Assembly: GCF_002412165.1 (NCBI RefSeq)
Contig: NZ_NXIA01000006.1
Span: 1 to 64,000, forward strand
Length of the DNA: 64,000 nt
Reading direction: 5' to 3'
From: Curtobacterium sp. 'Ferrero'
Lineage (GTDB): Bacteria > Actinomycetota > Actinomycetes > Actinomycetales > Microbacteriaceae
The notes under the pieces were generated by a model. The model was not told the DNA's origin. It worked only from the letters and a program-made list of their open reading frames with translations, and did no database searches. Shown one piece after another: positions 9,271-17,981 of this stretch. The translations under genes and the position numbers were made by a program. The stretch's first letter is position 1. The number at the start of each line of letters is the position of its first letter.

Positions 9271-9873
9271 TCAGAAGCTCTGGAAGATGCGCGGGAACAT
9301 GATGATGATCGACACCGCGATGACGAGGTAGTTCGCGAGCGGGAACGCCCAGCAGAAGGGGAGCAGGGTCCTGCCGACCCGCTGGGCCCCTGACCCGAAG
9401 CGGCCCTGCGCGAGGTTCCAGATCGTGAACACCCAGAACATGGGGATCGTCATCGACCAGACGAGCATGCACCAGGGGCAGAGCGCGCCGATGGACCACA
9501 CGGTCTGGGTGAACAGCCACGTCACGAACACCCAGGCGAGGAACACGCCCGCGTTGAACACGATCCAGAACCACCGCGATCCGTTCCGGAACCCGGCGAG
9601 CAGCATGACCGCCACGGCGATCGGCGCGACGAACCCCATCAGCCCGAGCAGGGGGTTCGGGAAGCCGAGCAGGTGCCCCTGCGCACTCGTCATCACGTCG
9701 GAGCAGTTCACGAAGACGTTGACGTCGCAGGACAGTGCGGTCTTCGGGTTCTCGTACTTCGCGAACTCGTCGAGCACGAGCCGGAACGACGCGTACAACG
9801 CCACGACGGCGGTCACGAGCAGGAAGATCCCCATGGCGATCGGACGGCGGGGTGCGGTACGCGGCGTGCTCAC
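9271..9873 (-). CDS. Vitamin K epoxide reductase family protein (DsbB-like)
   Basis: A 200-residue membrane protein with about five hydrophobic segments. It reoxidises DsbA-like proteins and passes electrons to menaquinone. The four functional cysteines are C49 and C57 in the external loop (SCDVNVFVNC) and the CPWC pair at 132-135 beside the quinone. The GTG start at 9873 was chosen because the reading frame upstream is arginine-rich with no family similarity, and GATGAT ends exactly 7 nt before it, giving a leaderless mRNA. It is divergent from rne. With the DsbA-like genes at 7071 and 8286 it forms a compact disulfide-forming set. Confidence 0.93.
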   Translation of the reverse strand: MSTPRTAPRRPIAMGIFLLVTAVVALYASFRLVLDEFAKYENPKTALSCDVNVFVNCSDVMTSAQGHLLGFPNPLLGLMGFVAPIAVAVMLLAGFRNGSRWFWIVFNAGVFLAWVFVTWLFTQTVWSIGALCPWCMLVWSMTIPMFWVFTIWNLAQGRFGSGAQRVGRTLLPFCWAFPLANYLVIAVSIIIMFPRIFQSF

Positions 9874-9878
9874 GCGGT

Positions 9879-9928
9879 CATCATCGCATGCACGTTCCGG
9901 TCCTTTCCGGGAGCGGCATGCGATGATG
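9879..9928. promoter_or_regulatory. Mirror-symmetric divergent promoter, VKOR/rne
   Basis: CATCATCGCATGC (9879-9891) and GCATGCGATGATG (9916-9928) are a perfect 13-bp inverted repeat 24 bp apart. Each arm carries GATGAT as a candidate -10, pointing left to the leaderless VKOR start at 9873 and right towards rne with a predicted transcript start near 9934. The symmetry suggests one regulator or one polymerase arrangement serves both directions. No good -35 is seen. Confidence 0.55.
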
Positions 9929-9933
9929 GTGGG

Positions 9934-10209
9934 GTCGCACGACCGGACACGGCCGTCGGCGAGAGCTTTCCGGGCCCAGCCCGGACGAACCAGGCGCGGT
10001 GAGAGCGTGCCGCGACCGGACCACGCGTCACTCCGACGCTCCGCGAAGCCCGGGCCGGGTGCCCGAGCACGAACGGACGCGGACGCACCACAAGTTGCCG
10101 CGGGCCGGTCGCAACAGCAGGAGAGCGGGGGCGTGGACGCCACCCGTCACGACACAGAATTCCCGCCGCCCGTCAGGGTGCGAGTGGGGCCGAGGAGTGC
10201 ACCAGTTCC
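9934..10209 (+). other. Long rne leader, about 276 nt
   Basis: If transcription starts near 9934, rne has a leader of about 276 nt with no credible gene in it. RNase E in enterobacteria regulates itself through its 5' UTR; whether this leader does so is inference. I recognise no named RNA motif. Confidence 0.35.
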
Positions 10210-13104
10210 ATGGTGGAGCAGAACAACGACAACACGAAGAACGACGAGACCCCGAAGCGTCGGAGCCGCCTGTTCGGCGGACGCCGCGCCCGGTCGACCG
10301 ACCTGGAGGCACGGGGCGTCGTCGAGCAGGCGGCTCCCGTCGAGCAGGATGCCGCTGTGCAGGCCGAGGCAGTCGCCCCGGTCGCTGACGGCACGACCGC
10401 TGACGTCACGACCACGGACGCCGCATCCGTCGACGCCGCGGCCGGGGACGGCTCCGCGCCGGTCGTCGCGACCGCCGATGCACCGGCGTCGGCCGCCGCG
10501 GACGCGGTCGACGGCGACAGCGCCGCACCGACCGGCGTCGCCGATCCCGCGGTGTCCGTCGCGGTCGAGGCGACGGCGGGCGGCGGCGAGCCGCACGACG
10601 TCAGCACGCTGACCGGCGACCTCCCCGTGGTCGCGTCGGACGCGGGGGAGCCCACCGCGGCCGCACCCGCAGCCGGCGCCACCGCCACGGACACCGCGAC
10701 CGACGAGGCGGGGGCGAGCAGCGCCTCCCGTCCGGGGTCCGCGCCCGAGGAGCCGTTCGTCCCGAAGGCGACGAGCACGCTCAGCCTGATCTTCCACGCG
10801 CCCGTGCTGCCCGAGGTGCCCGAGCGCGCACCGCGGTCCGCGCAGGACGAGGACGACGACGAGCAGGGTGGCGGCCGCCGTCGCTCGCGGCGCCGGGGTG
10901 CCAGCAGCGGCAGCACCGGTGGCAGCGAGCCGGAGCCGCGCCGCCGCGAGCCGGAGCTCATCACCGAGCCGCAGCGCATCAAGGGCTCGACGCGTCTCGA
11001 GGCCAAGAAGCAACGTCGCCGTGACGGGCGGGACGCGGGTCGTCGTCGCCAGGTGATCACCGAGGACGAGTTCCTCGCCCGCCGCGAGAGCGTCGACCGC
11101 CAGATGATCGTGCGGTCGAGCGCGCAGAAGATCGAGATCGGCGTGCTCGAGGACGGTGTCCTCGCCGAGCACTACGTGACGAAGTCGCACAACGTGTCGC
11201 TCATCGGCAACGTGTACCTCGGCAAGGTGCAGAACGTGCTGCCCTCGATGGAGGCGGCGTTCGTCGACATCGGTCGCGGTCGCAACGCGGTGCTGTACGC
11301 GGGCGAGGTCGACTGGAACTCCGTCGACACGAGCCACGGCCGTCGGATCGAGGCCGCGCTCAAGCCGGGCGACAAGGTGCTCGTGCAGGTCACGAAGGAC
11401 CCGGTGGGGCACAAGGGCGCCCGTCTGACGTCGCAGGTCTCGCTGCCCGGTCGTTACCTCGTCTACGTGCCGAACGGCTCGATGAACGGGATCTCTCGCA
11501 AGTTGCCCGACACCGAGCGTGCGCGGCTCAAGAAGATCCTCAAGGAGGTCCTCCCGGAGCACGCCGGCGTCATCGTGCGCACGGCCGCCGAGGGCGCCAC
11601 GGAGGAGCAGCTGACCCGCGACGTCCAGCGGCTCACCAGCCAGTGGGAGGCGATCCAGAAGAAGGTGTCGAACGGGCACGCGCCCGCGATGCTGCACTCG
11701 GAGCCCGACCTCCTCATCAAGATCGTCCGTGACGTCTTCAACGAGGACTTCACGAAGCTGATCATCGACGGCGACGCGGCCCGCGGCACCATCGAGGACT
11801 ACCTGGACGCCGTCGCCCCCGACCTGAAGGACCGCGTCGAGATCTACGACGGCCCGGACTCCTTCGAGGAGTACCGCCTCAACGAGCAGATCGAGAAGGC
11901 CCTCGACCGCAAGGTGTGGCTGCCCTCCGGCGGGTCGCTCGTCATCGACCGCACCGAGGCCATGACGGTCGTCGACGTCAACACGGGGAAGTTCGTCGGC
12001 TCCGGCGGCAACCTCGAGGAGACCGTCACGAAGAACAACCTCGAGGCCGCCGAGGAGATCGTCCGTCAGCTCCGGCTGCGCGACATCGGCGGCATCATCG
12101 TGGTCGACTTCATCGACATGGTGCTCGAGTCGAACCGTGACCTCGTGCTCCGACGACTCGTCGAGTGCCTGAGCCGCGACCGCACGAAGCACCAGGTCGC
12201 CGAGGTCACCTCGCTCGGCCTCGTGCAGATGACCCGCAAGAAGATCGGCGTCGGGCTCCGCGAGTCGCTCGACGAGGTCAACGCGAAGGTCAACGACAAC
12301 AACGCGGACCCGGGCCCGTCGAAGGGCCGTCGGAAGAGCCGCGGCGGCAACGGCGGCGGGTCGAACGGCAACGGCGGCTCGGGCAACGGCAACGGCGGCT
12401 CCGGCAACGGGTCGGGCAACAGCCAGTCGTCGCACGCCCACCAGATCACCGACGACGTGAAGAACGCGCTCTCGCGGATCGCGGCGTCGACGATCCCGCA
12501 CGACGAGCAGGACCACCCCGTCACGGGCGTCGCCACGCCGGCGACCCCGACCTCGGCACCCGAGGCAGCGTCCGACGGGGCCACCGCTCCGACGTCGGGT
12601 GGCGACCAGGCGGAGCGCCCGAGCGACGCCCCGGCCGAGCAGTCCGGCGGGGGATCGAAGCGCCGTCGTCGTCGTGGTGGGCGTGGCGGCTCCGACCAGT
12701 CCGCGCAGCAGTCCGGCACCGAGCAGGCCGGCACCGAGCAGTCCGGCACCGACCAGTCCGGCGCACGATCCGAGACGACGCCCGCTGCTGCTCCGGCTCC
12801 TGCCTCGGCCGACGAGACGCCCTCGGCGCCCGTCCGCCGACGCGTGAGCTCGAGCACGCCGGTGACGCCGAGCGAGCACACCGTGGCGATCCTCGACATC
12901 CCGGTCGCCGTGACCGCCCGCGAGCCGCGCAAGGTCGCCGACGCGGAGTCGATCCTCGACTCGGTGCTCAACGCGCTGCCCGAGCCGAAGCAGCCGGGCC
13001 AGGGCCGGTCCCGCTCGCGCCGCGTGTCGTCGCCGAGCATCAGCGCACCGGCGTCGACCGACGGCGACGCGCCCGAGGACGGCCCCGTCATCGTGGGGAA
13101 CTGA
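10210..13104 (+). CDS. rne: Ribonuclease E/G family endoribonuclease
   Basis: The main single-strand endoribonuclease of mRNA decay and rRNA processing. The 964-residue protein has a low-complexity, acidic and alanine-rich N-terminal arm (about 1-300), a catalytic core (about 300-700) and a disordered C-terminal arm. The core begins with the S1 region (KIEIGVLEDGVLAEHYV), and the DNase I-like region carries DVNTGKFVG near 588-598 and VVDFIDM near 633, giving the two catalytic Asp. The C-arm has a Gly/Asn/Ser run near 12345-12425 and four GTxQxG-type pentapeptides near 12715-12765. Arms on both sides of the core are typical of actinobacterial RNase E. ATG 10210 has GAGGAG 11 bp upstream. Confidence 0.95.
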   Translation: MVEQNNDNTKNDETPKRRSRLFGGRRARSTDLEARGVVEQAAPVEQDAAVQAEAVAPVADGTTADVTTTDAASVDAAAGDGSAPVVATADAPASAAADAVDGDSAAPTGVADPAVSVAVEATAGGGEPHDVSTLTGDLPVVASDAGEPTAAAPAAGATATDTATDEAGASSASRPGSAPEEPFVPKATSTLSLIFHAPVLPEVPERAPRSAQDEDDDEQGGGRRRSRRRGASSGSTGGSEPEPRRREPELITEPQRIKGSTRLEAKKQRRRDGRDAGRRRQVITEDEFLARRESVDRQMIVRSSAQKIEIGVLEDGVLAEHYVTKSHNVSLIGNVYLGKVQNVLPSMEAAFVDIGRGRNAVLYAGEVDWNSVDTSHGRRIEAALKPGDKVLVQVTKDPVGHKGARLTSQVSLPGRYLVYVPNGSMNGISRKLPDTERARLKKILKEVLPEHAGVIVRTAAEGATEEQLTRDVQRLTSQWEAIQKKVSNGHAPAMLHSEPDLLIKIVRDVFNEDFTKLIIDGDAARGTIEDYLDAVAPDLKDRVEIYDGPDSFEEYRLNEQIEKALDRKVWLPSGGSLVIDRTEAMTVVDVNTGKFVGSGGNLEETVTKNNLEAAEEIVRQLRLRDIGGIIVVDFIDMVLESNRDLVLRRLVECLSRDRTKHQVAEVTSLGLVQMTRKKIGVGLRESLDEVNAKVNDNNADPGPSKGRRKSRGGNGGGSNGNGGSGNGNGGSGNGSGNSQSSHAHQITDDVKNALSRIAASTIPHDEQDHPVTGVATPATPTSAPEAASDGATAPTSGGDQAERPSDAPAEQSGGGSKRRRRRGGRGGSDQSAQQSGTEQAGTEQSGTDQSGARSETTPAAAPAPASADETPSAPVRRRVSSSTPVTPSEHTVAILDIPVAVTAREPRKVADAESILDSVLNALPEPKQPGQGRSRSRRVSSPSISAPASTDGDAPEDGPVIVGN

Positions 13105-13105
13105 C

Positions 13106-13957
13106 GTGACGGACGCGGGCGACCCCCGCACGCAGGACCGCGGACACTACGGCGCGGGCTGGGGTCAGCCCGCGCCGGGCCCCGGCGTCGGACCGCGCCC
13201 CGGTGCCGATCCTGGCCTGTCGCCGGGGCAGCAGTACGTGCCGCCGATGCCGCCCCGGCGTCGCGCGGACGCACCCGATCCGCGTCGCGCGTTCGCACCG
13301 GGGGCCTCGGTGGCGAACACGACCGGCGCGCTCATCGCGGTCGTGTCCGTCATCGTGGTGGAGTTCGTGTCCGGACTCGTCGGGCTGCTCGGCACCTCCC
13401 TCGTCGTGCACCCGTTCACGAGCTACGCGGGAGAGAGCCTCATCGGCAGCTTCGTCCGCGGCGTCTTCGTCGCACCGCTGCCCTTCCACGTCGGGGCGTT
13501 CCTGGCGCTCGCGTTCCTGGTGCCGGTCGCCCGGCGCTCACCGCTGCCCGTGGTGCTGCTCCGTGCGGTGCTGGCCGGGGCTGCGGGAACGATCGCGCTC
13601 GCGCTCGTCGGGATCGTCACCGGGGCGTCCGGCGCGGTCCGCGGGTACGGTGCCGGACGGCTCCTCGTCGACGTCGTCACCGCGCCGATCCAGAGCGGGC
13701 TGCCGCTGACGCTCATGCTCGTCGCCACGGTGACGGCGGCATGGCTGTGGCTCGGCCGACCGCGGGGCACCACCGGTAGGCCGCTCGGTGTCCCGGGTGC
13801 CGCACGACGCCCGGATGCCGTCCCGCCCGCCACCGTGCCGCCCGCCACCATGCAGCCCGCCACCGTGCAGCAGCCGGGGGCGTACCCGCAGCAGCCCGGG
13901 GACTCGTGGCCGGAGGCGCAGCAGCCGGGCGACCCCTGGGCGCCGCCGCGACGGTGA
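13106..13957 (+). CDS. Proline-rich four-segment membrane protein
   Basis: A 283-residue protein I do not recognise. The first about 70 residues are rich in Pro, Gly and Arg. Four hydrophobic segments follow (ALIAVVSVIVVEFVSGLVGLL; FHVGAFLALAFLVPVA; VVLLRAVLAGAAGTIALALVG; LPLTLMLVATVTAAWLWLG). The C-terminal about 55 residues repeat PPATV/PPATM and QQPG. It starts one base after the rne stop, so it is probably co-transcribed with rne, but nothing ties it to RNA decay. Disordered tails on both sides suggest a scaffold rather than a transporter. Confidence 0.75.
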   Translation: MTDAGDPRTQDRGHYGAGWGQPAPGPGVGPRPGADPGLSPGQQYVPPMPPRRRADAPDPRRAFAPGASVANTTGALIAVVSVIVVEFVSGLVGLLGTSLVVHPFTSYAGESLIGSFVRGVFVAPLPFHVGAFLALAFLVPVARRSPLPVVLLRAVLAGAAGTIALALVGIVTGASGAVRGYGAGRLLVDVVTAPIQSGLPLTLMLVATVTAAWLWLGRPRGTTGRPLGVPGAARRPDAVPPATVPPATMQPATVQQPGAYPQQPGDSWPEAQQPGDPWAPPRR

Positions 13958-14125
13958 CGGTCCGCGGCGGGGCGCGCGGCGCCGACTGGCCGTCCCGCGC
14001 ACGGACCGCGTCCCCCGACGACCGCGCACGCCTTCCGTGACCGCAGCGCCGCTCGTGCCCGCTGCACCGTCCGTGACGCGGGCCGACCGCCCCGGGTGAT
14101 CCGTGCCTCCAGGCCCGACGTGCCG

Positions 14126-14401
14126 TCAGCGCGCCGGGCGCTTGTCCCGCTGCGCCACGCGCAGCCCGCTCCGGATCAGCCGGAGGACCAGCTCGCGACC
14201 GGTGACGGGCGTCGCCCCGGCCGCCACGAGCTCCTCGTACCGCGCCATCGGCACGTCGTAGTGGTCGTGGTCGAACCCGCGACGGGGGAGGCCGGCGGCC
14301 CTCGCGAAAGCGTGGAGTTCGTCGTACGATTCGTCACTGACGAGGTGCGACCACAGTGTGTCGTGCGCAGGCCACGTCGGCGGGTCGATCAGGACGGTCA
14401 C
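14126..14401 (-). CDS. DUF4031 domain-containing protein
   Basis: A 91-residue soluble protein of the DUF4031 family, function unknown. It begins MTVLIDPPTWPAHDTLWSHL and has the conserved D/H-rich segment RGFDHDHYDVP, which could bind metal, then a basic C-terminus. The GTG start is supported by TACGAT at 14408-14413 on the minus strand ending 7 nt before it, so it is probably leaderless. It is divergent from rplU and shares a control region of under 60 bp with it. Confidence 0.85.
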   Translation of the reverse strand: MTVLIDPPTWPAHDTLWSHLVSDESYDELHAFARAAGLPRRGFDHDHYDVPMARYEELVAAGATPVTGRELVLRLIRSGLRVAQRDKRPAR

Positions 14402-14426
14402 CCGTCAATCGTACGTGTGTCGCCGT

Positions 14427-14463
14427 TTGACCGGACCCGGTGGGATCGAGTATTCTCGATCCC
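14427..14463 (+). promoter_or_regulatory. rplU-rpmA promoter overlapped by a 9-bp hairpin
   Basis: TTGACC (14427-14432), an 18-bp spacer and TATTCT (14451-14456) form a good housekeeping promoter. GGGATCGAG (14442-14450) and CTCGATCCC (14455-14463) are perfect inverted arms around the -10. The transcript would begin at the edge of the second arm, so the repeat is better placed as a DNA operator than an RNA hairpin. The leader to rplU is about 118 nt. TACGAT for DUF4031 lies at 14408-14413 on the other strand. Confidence 0.65.
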
Positions 14464-14580
14464 TGGTGTCAGCGGGCCGTTCTGCCTGCGTCGCCGATCG
14501 GGCCCGGCCTCCCCGGGAGCCGCTCGTGCAGCAGTGGGCACCCGAGACTTCCCTCAAGCAGAGTACGTAAGGAATTCCAC

Positions 14581-14889
14581 GTGGTTTACGCAGTAGTGCG
14601 CGCCGGCGGCCGTCAGGAGAAGGTCGAGGTCGGCACGATCCTCACGATCGACCGTGCCAAGGCCGACGACAAGGGCAACATCAAGCTCGCTCCGGTGCTC
14701 CTCGTGGACGGTGACACCATCACGTCGGCCGCGACCGAGCTCGCGAACGTGACCGTCACCGCCGAGGTGCTCGAGGACCTCCGCGGTCCGAAGGTCGTCA
14801 TCCAGAAGTTCAAGAACAAGACCGGGTACAAGAAGCGCCAGGGCTTCCGCGCTGAGCTCACCCGCGTCAAGATCACCGAGATCGCGTAA
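14581..14889 (+). CDS. rplU: 50S ribosomal protein L21
   Basis: A 102-residue large-subunit protein that binds 23S rRNA. The N-terminus [19 protein letters not shown] and the C-terminal [13 protein letters not shown] rRNA-binding segment are family hallmarks. The GTG start follows AAGGA; an upstream in-frame ATG at 14440 lies at the promoter and was not used. It is followed by rpmA after 14 bp, the usual order. Confidence 0.98.
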   Translation: MVYAVVRAGGRQEKVEVGTILTIDRAKADDKGNIKLAPVLLVDGDTITSAATELANVTVTAEVLEDLRGPKVVIQKFKNKTGYKKRQGFRAELTRVKITEIA

Positions 14890-14903
14890 GGCGGGAGTAG
14901 AAG

Positions 14904-15158
14904 ATGGCACACAAGAAGGGTGCGAGCTCCACTCGCAACGGTCGTGACTCGAACGCACAGCGCCTCGGCGTGAAGCGCTTCGGTGGCGAGGTCGTCAACG
15001 CCGGCGAGATCATCGTCCGCCAGCGCGGCACGCACTTCCACCCGGGCGCCAACGTCGGCCGCGGTGGCGACGACACGCTGTTCGCCCTCTCGGCCGGCTC
15101 GGTCGAGTTCGGCACCAAGGGCGGCCGCAAGGTCGTCAACATCGTCGGCGCTGCGTAA
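14904..15158 (+). CDS. rpmA: 50S ribosomal protein L27
   Basis: An 84-residue protein whose N-terminus reaches the peptidyl-transferase centre. It begins [20 protein letters not shown], the uncleaved form found outside Firmicutes, and contains [17 protein letters not shown]. It is followed by a clear terminator, so rplU-rpmA is a two-gene transcript with obgE separately expressed. Confidence 0.98.
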   Translation: MAHKKGASSTRNGRDSNAQRLGVKRFGGEVVNAGEIIVRQRGTHFHPGANVGRGGDDTLFALSAGSVEFGTKGGRKVVNIVGAA

Positions 15159-15180
15159 GCGACCCACGATCTGACTCTGC

Positions 15181-15221
15181 GGGAGGGGCGGGCCACGTGC
15201 CTGCCCCTCCCGTTCTCTTTT
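15181..15221 (+). terminator. Rho-independent terminator after rpmA
   Basis: GGGAGGGGC (15181-15189) pairs with GCCCCTCCC (15203-15211) and the stem extends inward by several more pairs. CGTTCTCTTTT follows, so this is the most classical terminator in the window. Confidence 0.9.
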
Positions 15222-15235
15222 GCAACACCGAAGTT

Positions 15236-15267
15236 CCAGCAACACCAAGGACCAGCAACACCAAGGA
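15236..15267 (+). repeat. 16-bp duplication of the obgE ribosome-binding segment
   Basis: CCAGCAACACCAAGGA occurs twice head to tail, with a decayed third copy (TTGCAACACCGAAGTT) at 15220-15235. Each perfect copy ends in AAGGA; only the second is correctly spaced from the obgE ATG at 15276. Confidence 0.85.
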
Positions 15268-15275
15268 GTGGACCC

Positions 15276-16832
15276 ATGGCGACGTTCGTCGACCGCGTGA
15301 CCCTGCACCTCAGCGCGGGGGACGGCGGCAACGGCTGCGTGTCGGTCCGCCGTGAGAAGTTCAAGCCCCTCGCCGGCCCGGACGGCGGCAACGGCGGTGA
15401 CGGCGGCGACATCGTCCTCGTCGCGGACCCGCAGGTCACCACCCTGCTCGGGTACCACCGCTCGCCGCACCGCTCGTCGAAGAACGGGCAGCCCGGCATG
15501 GGCGACATGCGCAGCGGCGTCAGTGGCGAGACCCTCGAGCTCCCGGTGCCGATCGGCACCGTCGTGCACGACGAGCGCGGCGAGGTCATCGCCGACATGA
15601 CCGAGCCGGGCATGCGCGTGGTCGTGGCCGCGGGCGGTCAGGGCGGCCTCGGCAACGCCGCGCTCGCGACGACGAAGCGCAAGGCCCCGGGCTTCGCCCT
15701 CCTCGGCACGCCGGGGGAGTCCGGCGACGTCAGCCTCGAGCTGAAGACGATCGCCGACGTCGCGCTCGTGGGCTTCCCGAGCGCGGGCAAGTCGTCGCTG
15801 ATCGCCGCGATCTCCGCAGCGAAGCCGAAGATCGCCGACTACCCGTTCACGACCCTCACGCCGAACCTCGGCGTCGTCGAGTCCGGCTCCACCCGCTTCA
15901 CCGTCGCCGACGTCCCCGGGTTGATCGAGGGTGCGTCGGAGGGCAAGGGCCTCGGCCTCGAGTTCCTCCGGCACGTCGAGCGGTGCGAGGCGCTGCTGCA
16001 CGTCATCGACTGCGCGACGCTCGACCCGGGCCGTGACCCGGTGAGCGACCTCGACGTCATCCTCCGCGAGCTCGAGCGCTACCCGGTCCCCGAGGGCCAG
16101 GTGCCGCTGCTCGAGCGCCCGCAGCTCGTCGCGCTGAACAAGATCGACGTGCCGGACGCCGCGGAGCTCGCCGAGTTCGTCACCGCCGAGCTCGAGGGCC
16201 GCGGCTACCGCGTCTTCCCGATCTCGACCGCGTCGCACAAGGGGCTCCGCGAGCTCACGTTCGCCCTCGCCGACATCGTGTCCCGGGCCCGTGCCGAGCG
16301 GACCGCGACGCCGGAGCCCGAGCGCATCGTGCTCCGCCCCAAGGCCGTCGACGACGTGCCGTTCACCGTCCGGGCCGAGGGCGGCGAGGAGCACCGCTTC
16401 TACCGCGTCCGCGGCGCCAAGCCCGAGCGCTGGGTGCAGCAGACCGACTTCACCAACGAGGAGGCGATCGGCTACCTCGCCGACCGGCTCGCGAAGCTCG
16501 GTGTCGAGGACGGGCTCTTCAAGGCCGGAGCGGTCGCCGGGTCCACGGTCGTCATCGGTGGGGACGGCGGCACCGTGTTCGACTGGGAGCCGACGCTCAC
16601 CTCGACCGCCGAGCTCATCACGAGCGCGCGCGGCACCGACTCCCGCATCGGTGGCAGCGCCCGTCCGACCCGCAACGAGCGCCGCGAGGAGTACTTCGAG
16701 CGCATGGACGCCAAGGCCGCGGCCCGCGCCGAGCTCGAGCAGGAGCGGATCTCCGGCCTGTGGGCCGACGACGACGAGGACGACGACCCGTTCGCGGGCG
16801 AGGTCGAGCGGCACCACGAGGGCAGGGACTGA
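15276..16832 (+). CDS. obgE: GTPase Obg/CgtA
   Basis: A 518-residue GTPase that assists large-subunit ribosome assembly. The glycine-rich Obg fold (1-160, GGNGGDGG repeats) is followed by the G domain with G1 GFPSAGKSS at 167, G3 DVPGLIEGA near 212 and G4 NKID near 288. An OCT domain with [18 protein letters not shown] near 375 follows, and then an acidic tail (DDDEDDD). The OCT domain is typical of Gram-positive Obg. ATG 15276 has AAGGAG in the second duplicated unit. proB starts 7 bp after the stop. Confidence 0.97.
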   Translation: MATFVDRVTLHLSAGDGGNGCVSVRREKFKPLAGPDGGNGGDGGDIVLVADPQVTTLLGYHRSPHRSSKNGQPGMGDMRSGVSGETLELPVPIGTVVHDERGEVIADMTEPGMRVVVAAGGQGGLGNAALATTKRKAPGFALLGTPGESGDVSLELKTIADVALVGFPSAGKSSLIAAISAAKPKIADYPFTTLTPNLGVVESGSTRFTVADVPGLIEGASEGKGLGLEFLRHVERCEALLHVIDCATLDPGRDPVSDLDVILRELERYPVPEGQVPLLERPQLVALNKIDVPDAAELAEFVTAELEGRGYRVFPISTASHKGLRELTFALADIVSRARAERTATPEPERIVLRPKAVDDVPFTVRAEGGEEHRFYRVRGAKPERWVQQTDFTNEEAIGYLADRLAKLGVEDGLFKAGAVAGSTVVIGGDGGTVFDWEPTLTSTAELITSARGTDSRIGGSARPTRNERREEYFERMDAKAAARAELEQERISGLWADDDEDDDPFAGEVERHHEGRD

Positions 16833-16839
16833 CCGGGAC

Positions 16840-17655
16840 ATGACCGAGGCGACCGACACCGACCTGCTCCCCGTGCGCTCGCGCGCGGACATCCCGCGCG
16901 CGCGTCGACTCGTCGTGAAGGTCGGGTCGTCGTCGGTCAGCGGCCCGAACGTCGAGCAGATCGGCCCGCTCGTCGACGCCCTCGCCTCTGCGTACGGACG
17001 GGGGACCGAGGTGGTGCTGGTCTCGTCCGGCGCCATCGCGACCGGGTTCCCGTTCCTCGGACTCGAGGGACGCCCCGACGACCTCGCCACGCAGCAGGCG
17101 GCGGCGGCCACGGGGCAGAACGTGCTCATGTTCCGCTACCAGAACGAGCTCGACCGGCACGGCGTCGTCGCGGCGCAGATCCTGCTGACCGCCGGCGACC
17201 TGCAGAACCCGACGCACCGGGTCAACGCCCAGCGCGCCATCGACCGGCTGCTCGCGCTGCGGGTCCTGCCGATCGTCAACGAGAACGACACCGTCGCGAC
17301 GCACGAGATCCGCTTCGGCGACAACGACCGGCTCGCCGCGCTCGTCGCCCGCCTGCTCGGTGCGGACGCGCTCGTGCTGCTCTCCGACGTCGAGTCGCTC
17401 TACACGAAGCCCCCGCAGCAGCCGGGAGCGGTGCCGATCACGCACGTGCCGTACGGCGACGAGCTCGCCGGGGTGACCTTCGGGTCGATCGGGGCGGCCG
17501 GCGTGGGCACCGGGGGAGCGGGCACGAAGGTCGCGGCCGCGCGGCTCGCCGCCGACGCCGGCACCTCGGTGCTCGTCACGGCGACGTCGCTGGTCGCGGA
17601 CGCCCTGGCCGGAGCGGAGATCGGGACCTGGTTCGAGGCGGCTCCGCGGCGCTGA
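16840..17655 (+). CDS. proB: Glutamate 5-kinase
   Basis: First enzyme of proline synthesis, phosphorylating glutamate. The 271-residue protein has the amino-acid-kinase N-terminus RRLVVKVGSSSV (K27), the VSSGAIATG loop and NENDTVAT block, and ends shortly after the kinase fold, so the PUA domain found in longer ProB proteins is absent. This short form is common in actinobacteria. It is 7 bp from obgE, hence co-transcribed. proA is separated by 326 bp containing a promoter of its own. Confidence 0.95.
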   Translation: MTEATDTDLLPVRSRADIPRARRLVVKVGSSSVSGPNVEQIGPLVDALASAYGRGTEVVLVSSGAIATGFPFLGLEGRPDDLATQQAAAATGQNVLMFRYQNELDRHGVVAAQILLTAGDLQNPTHRVNAQRAIDRLLALRVLPIVNENDTVATHEIRFGDNDRLAALVARLLGADALVLLSDVESLYTKPPQQPGAVPITHVPYGDELAGVTFGSIGAAGVGTGGAGTKVAAARLAADAGTSVLVTATSLVADALAGAEIGTWFEAAPRR

Positions 17656-17762
17656 CGCGGTCCGGGAGGCGCGGACGGCTCCGACGCGTCGCTCACGTCC
17701 GCCGAGCTGCCGCGGCCCGGGAGGCGCGGGTCCGCCCCGACGCGTCGCTCACGCCCGCCGGG
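17651..17762 (+). repeat. 55-bp imperfect tandem duplication over the proB stop
   Basis: Two copies about 55 bp apart of a unit running GCTG.CGCGG.CCGGGAGGCGCGG, then CCGACGCGTCGCTCACG. The first copy contains the proB stop TGA (17653-17655); the second has TGC there. The rest of the 326-bp gap to proA is GC-rich with no gene; the only other signal is the proA -10. Confidence 0.75.
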
Positions 17763-17969
17763 TGGGCACCGTTCGTCACGCTCGGCGATGCCGAGTCGCG
17801 GGTCCCGCCCGCTGCGGCCCGCCGGTACGTCGTGCCCGTTCGCGCGGCGCGCGCACGGGGGTCCGGGCACGCACGCTGGCGACGTCAGTCGACTCCTCCA
17901 CAGGAGCCCCGCCTCCCGGGCCCGTCCACAGGTGCGCCGGACCGCCGTCATGCGGCGGACCCCGGCACC

Positions 17970-17975
17970 TACAAT
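17970..17975 (+). promoter_or_regulatory. -10 of a leaderless proA mRNA
   Basis: TACAAT, a near-consensus -10, ends 7 nt before the proA ATG at 17982. No clear -35. Confidence 0.65.
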
Positions 17976-17981
17976 CGAGGC

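Noticed and set aside
10147..13131. Long minus-strand open frame opposite rne
   Set aside because: Low-complexity shadow; the plus strand has the RNase E/G catalytic motifs in order.
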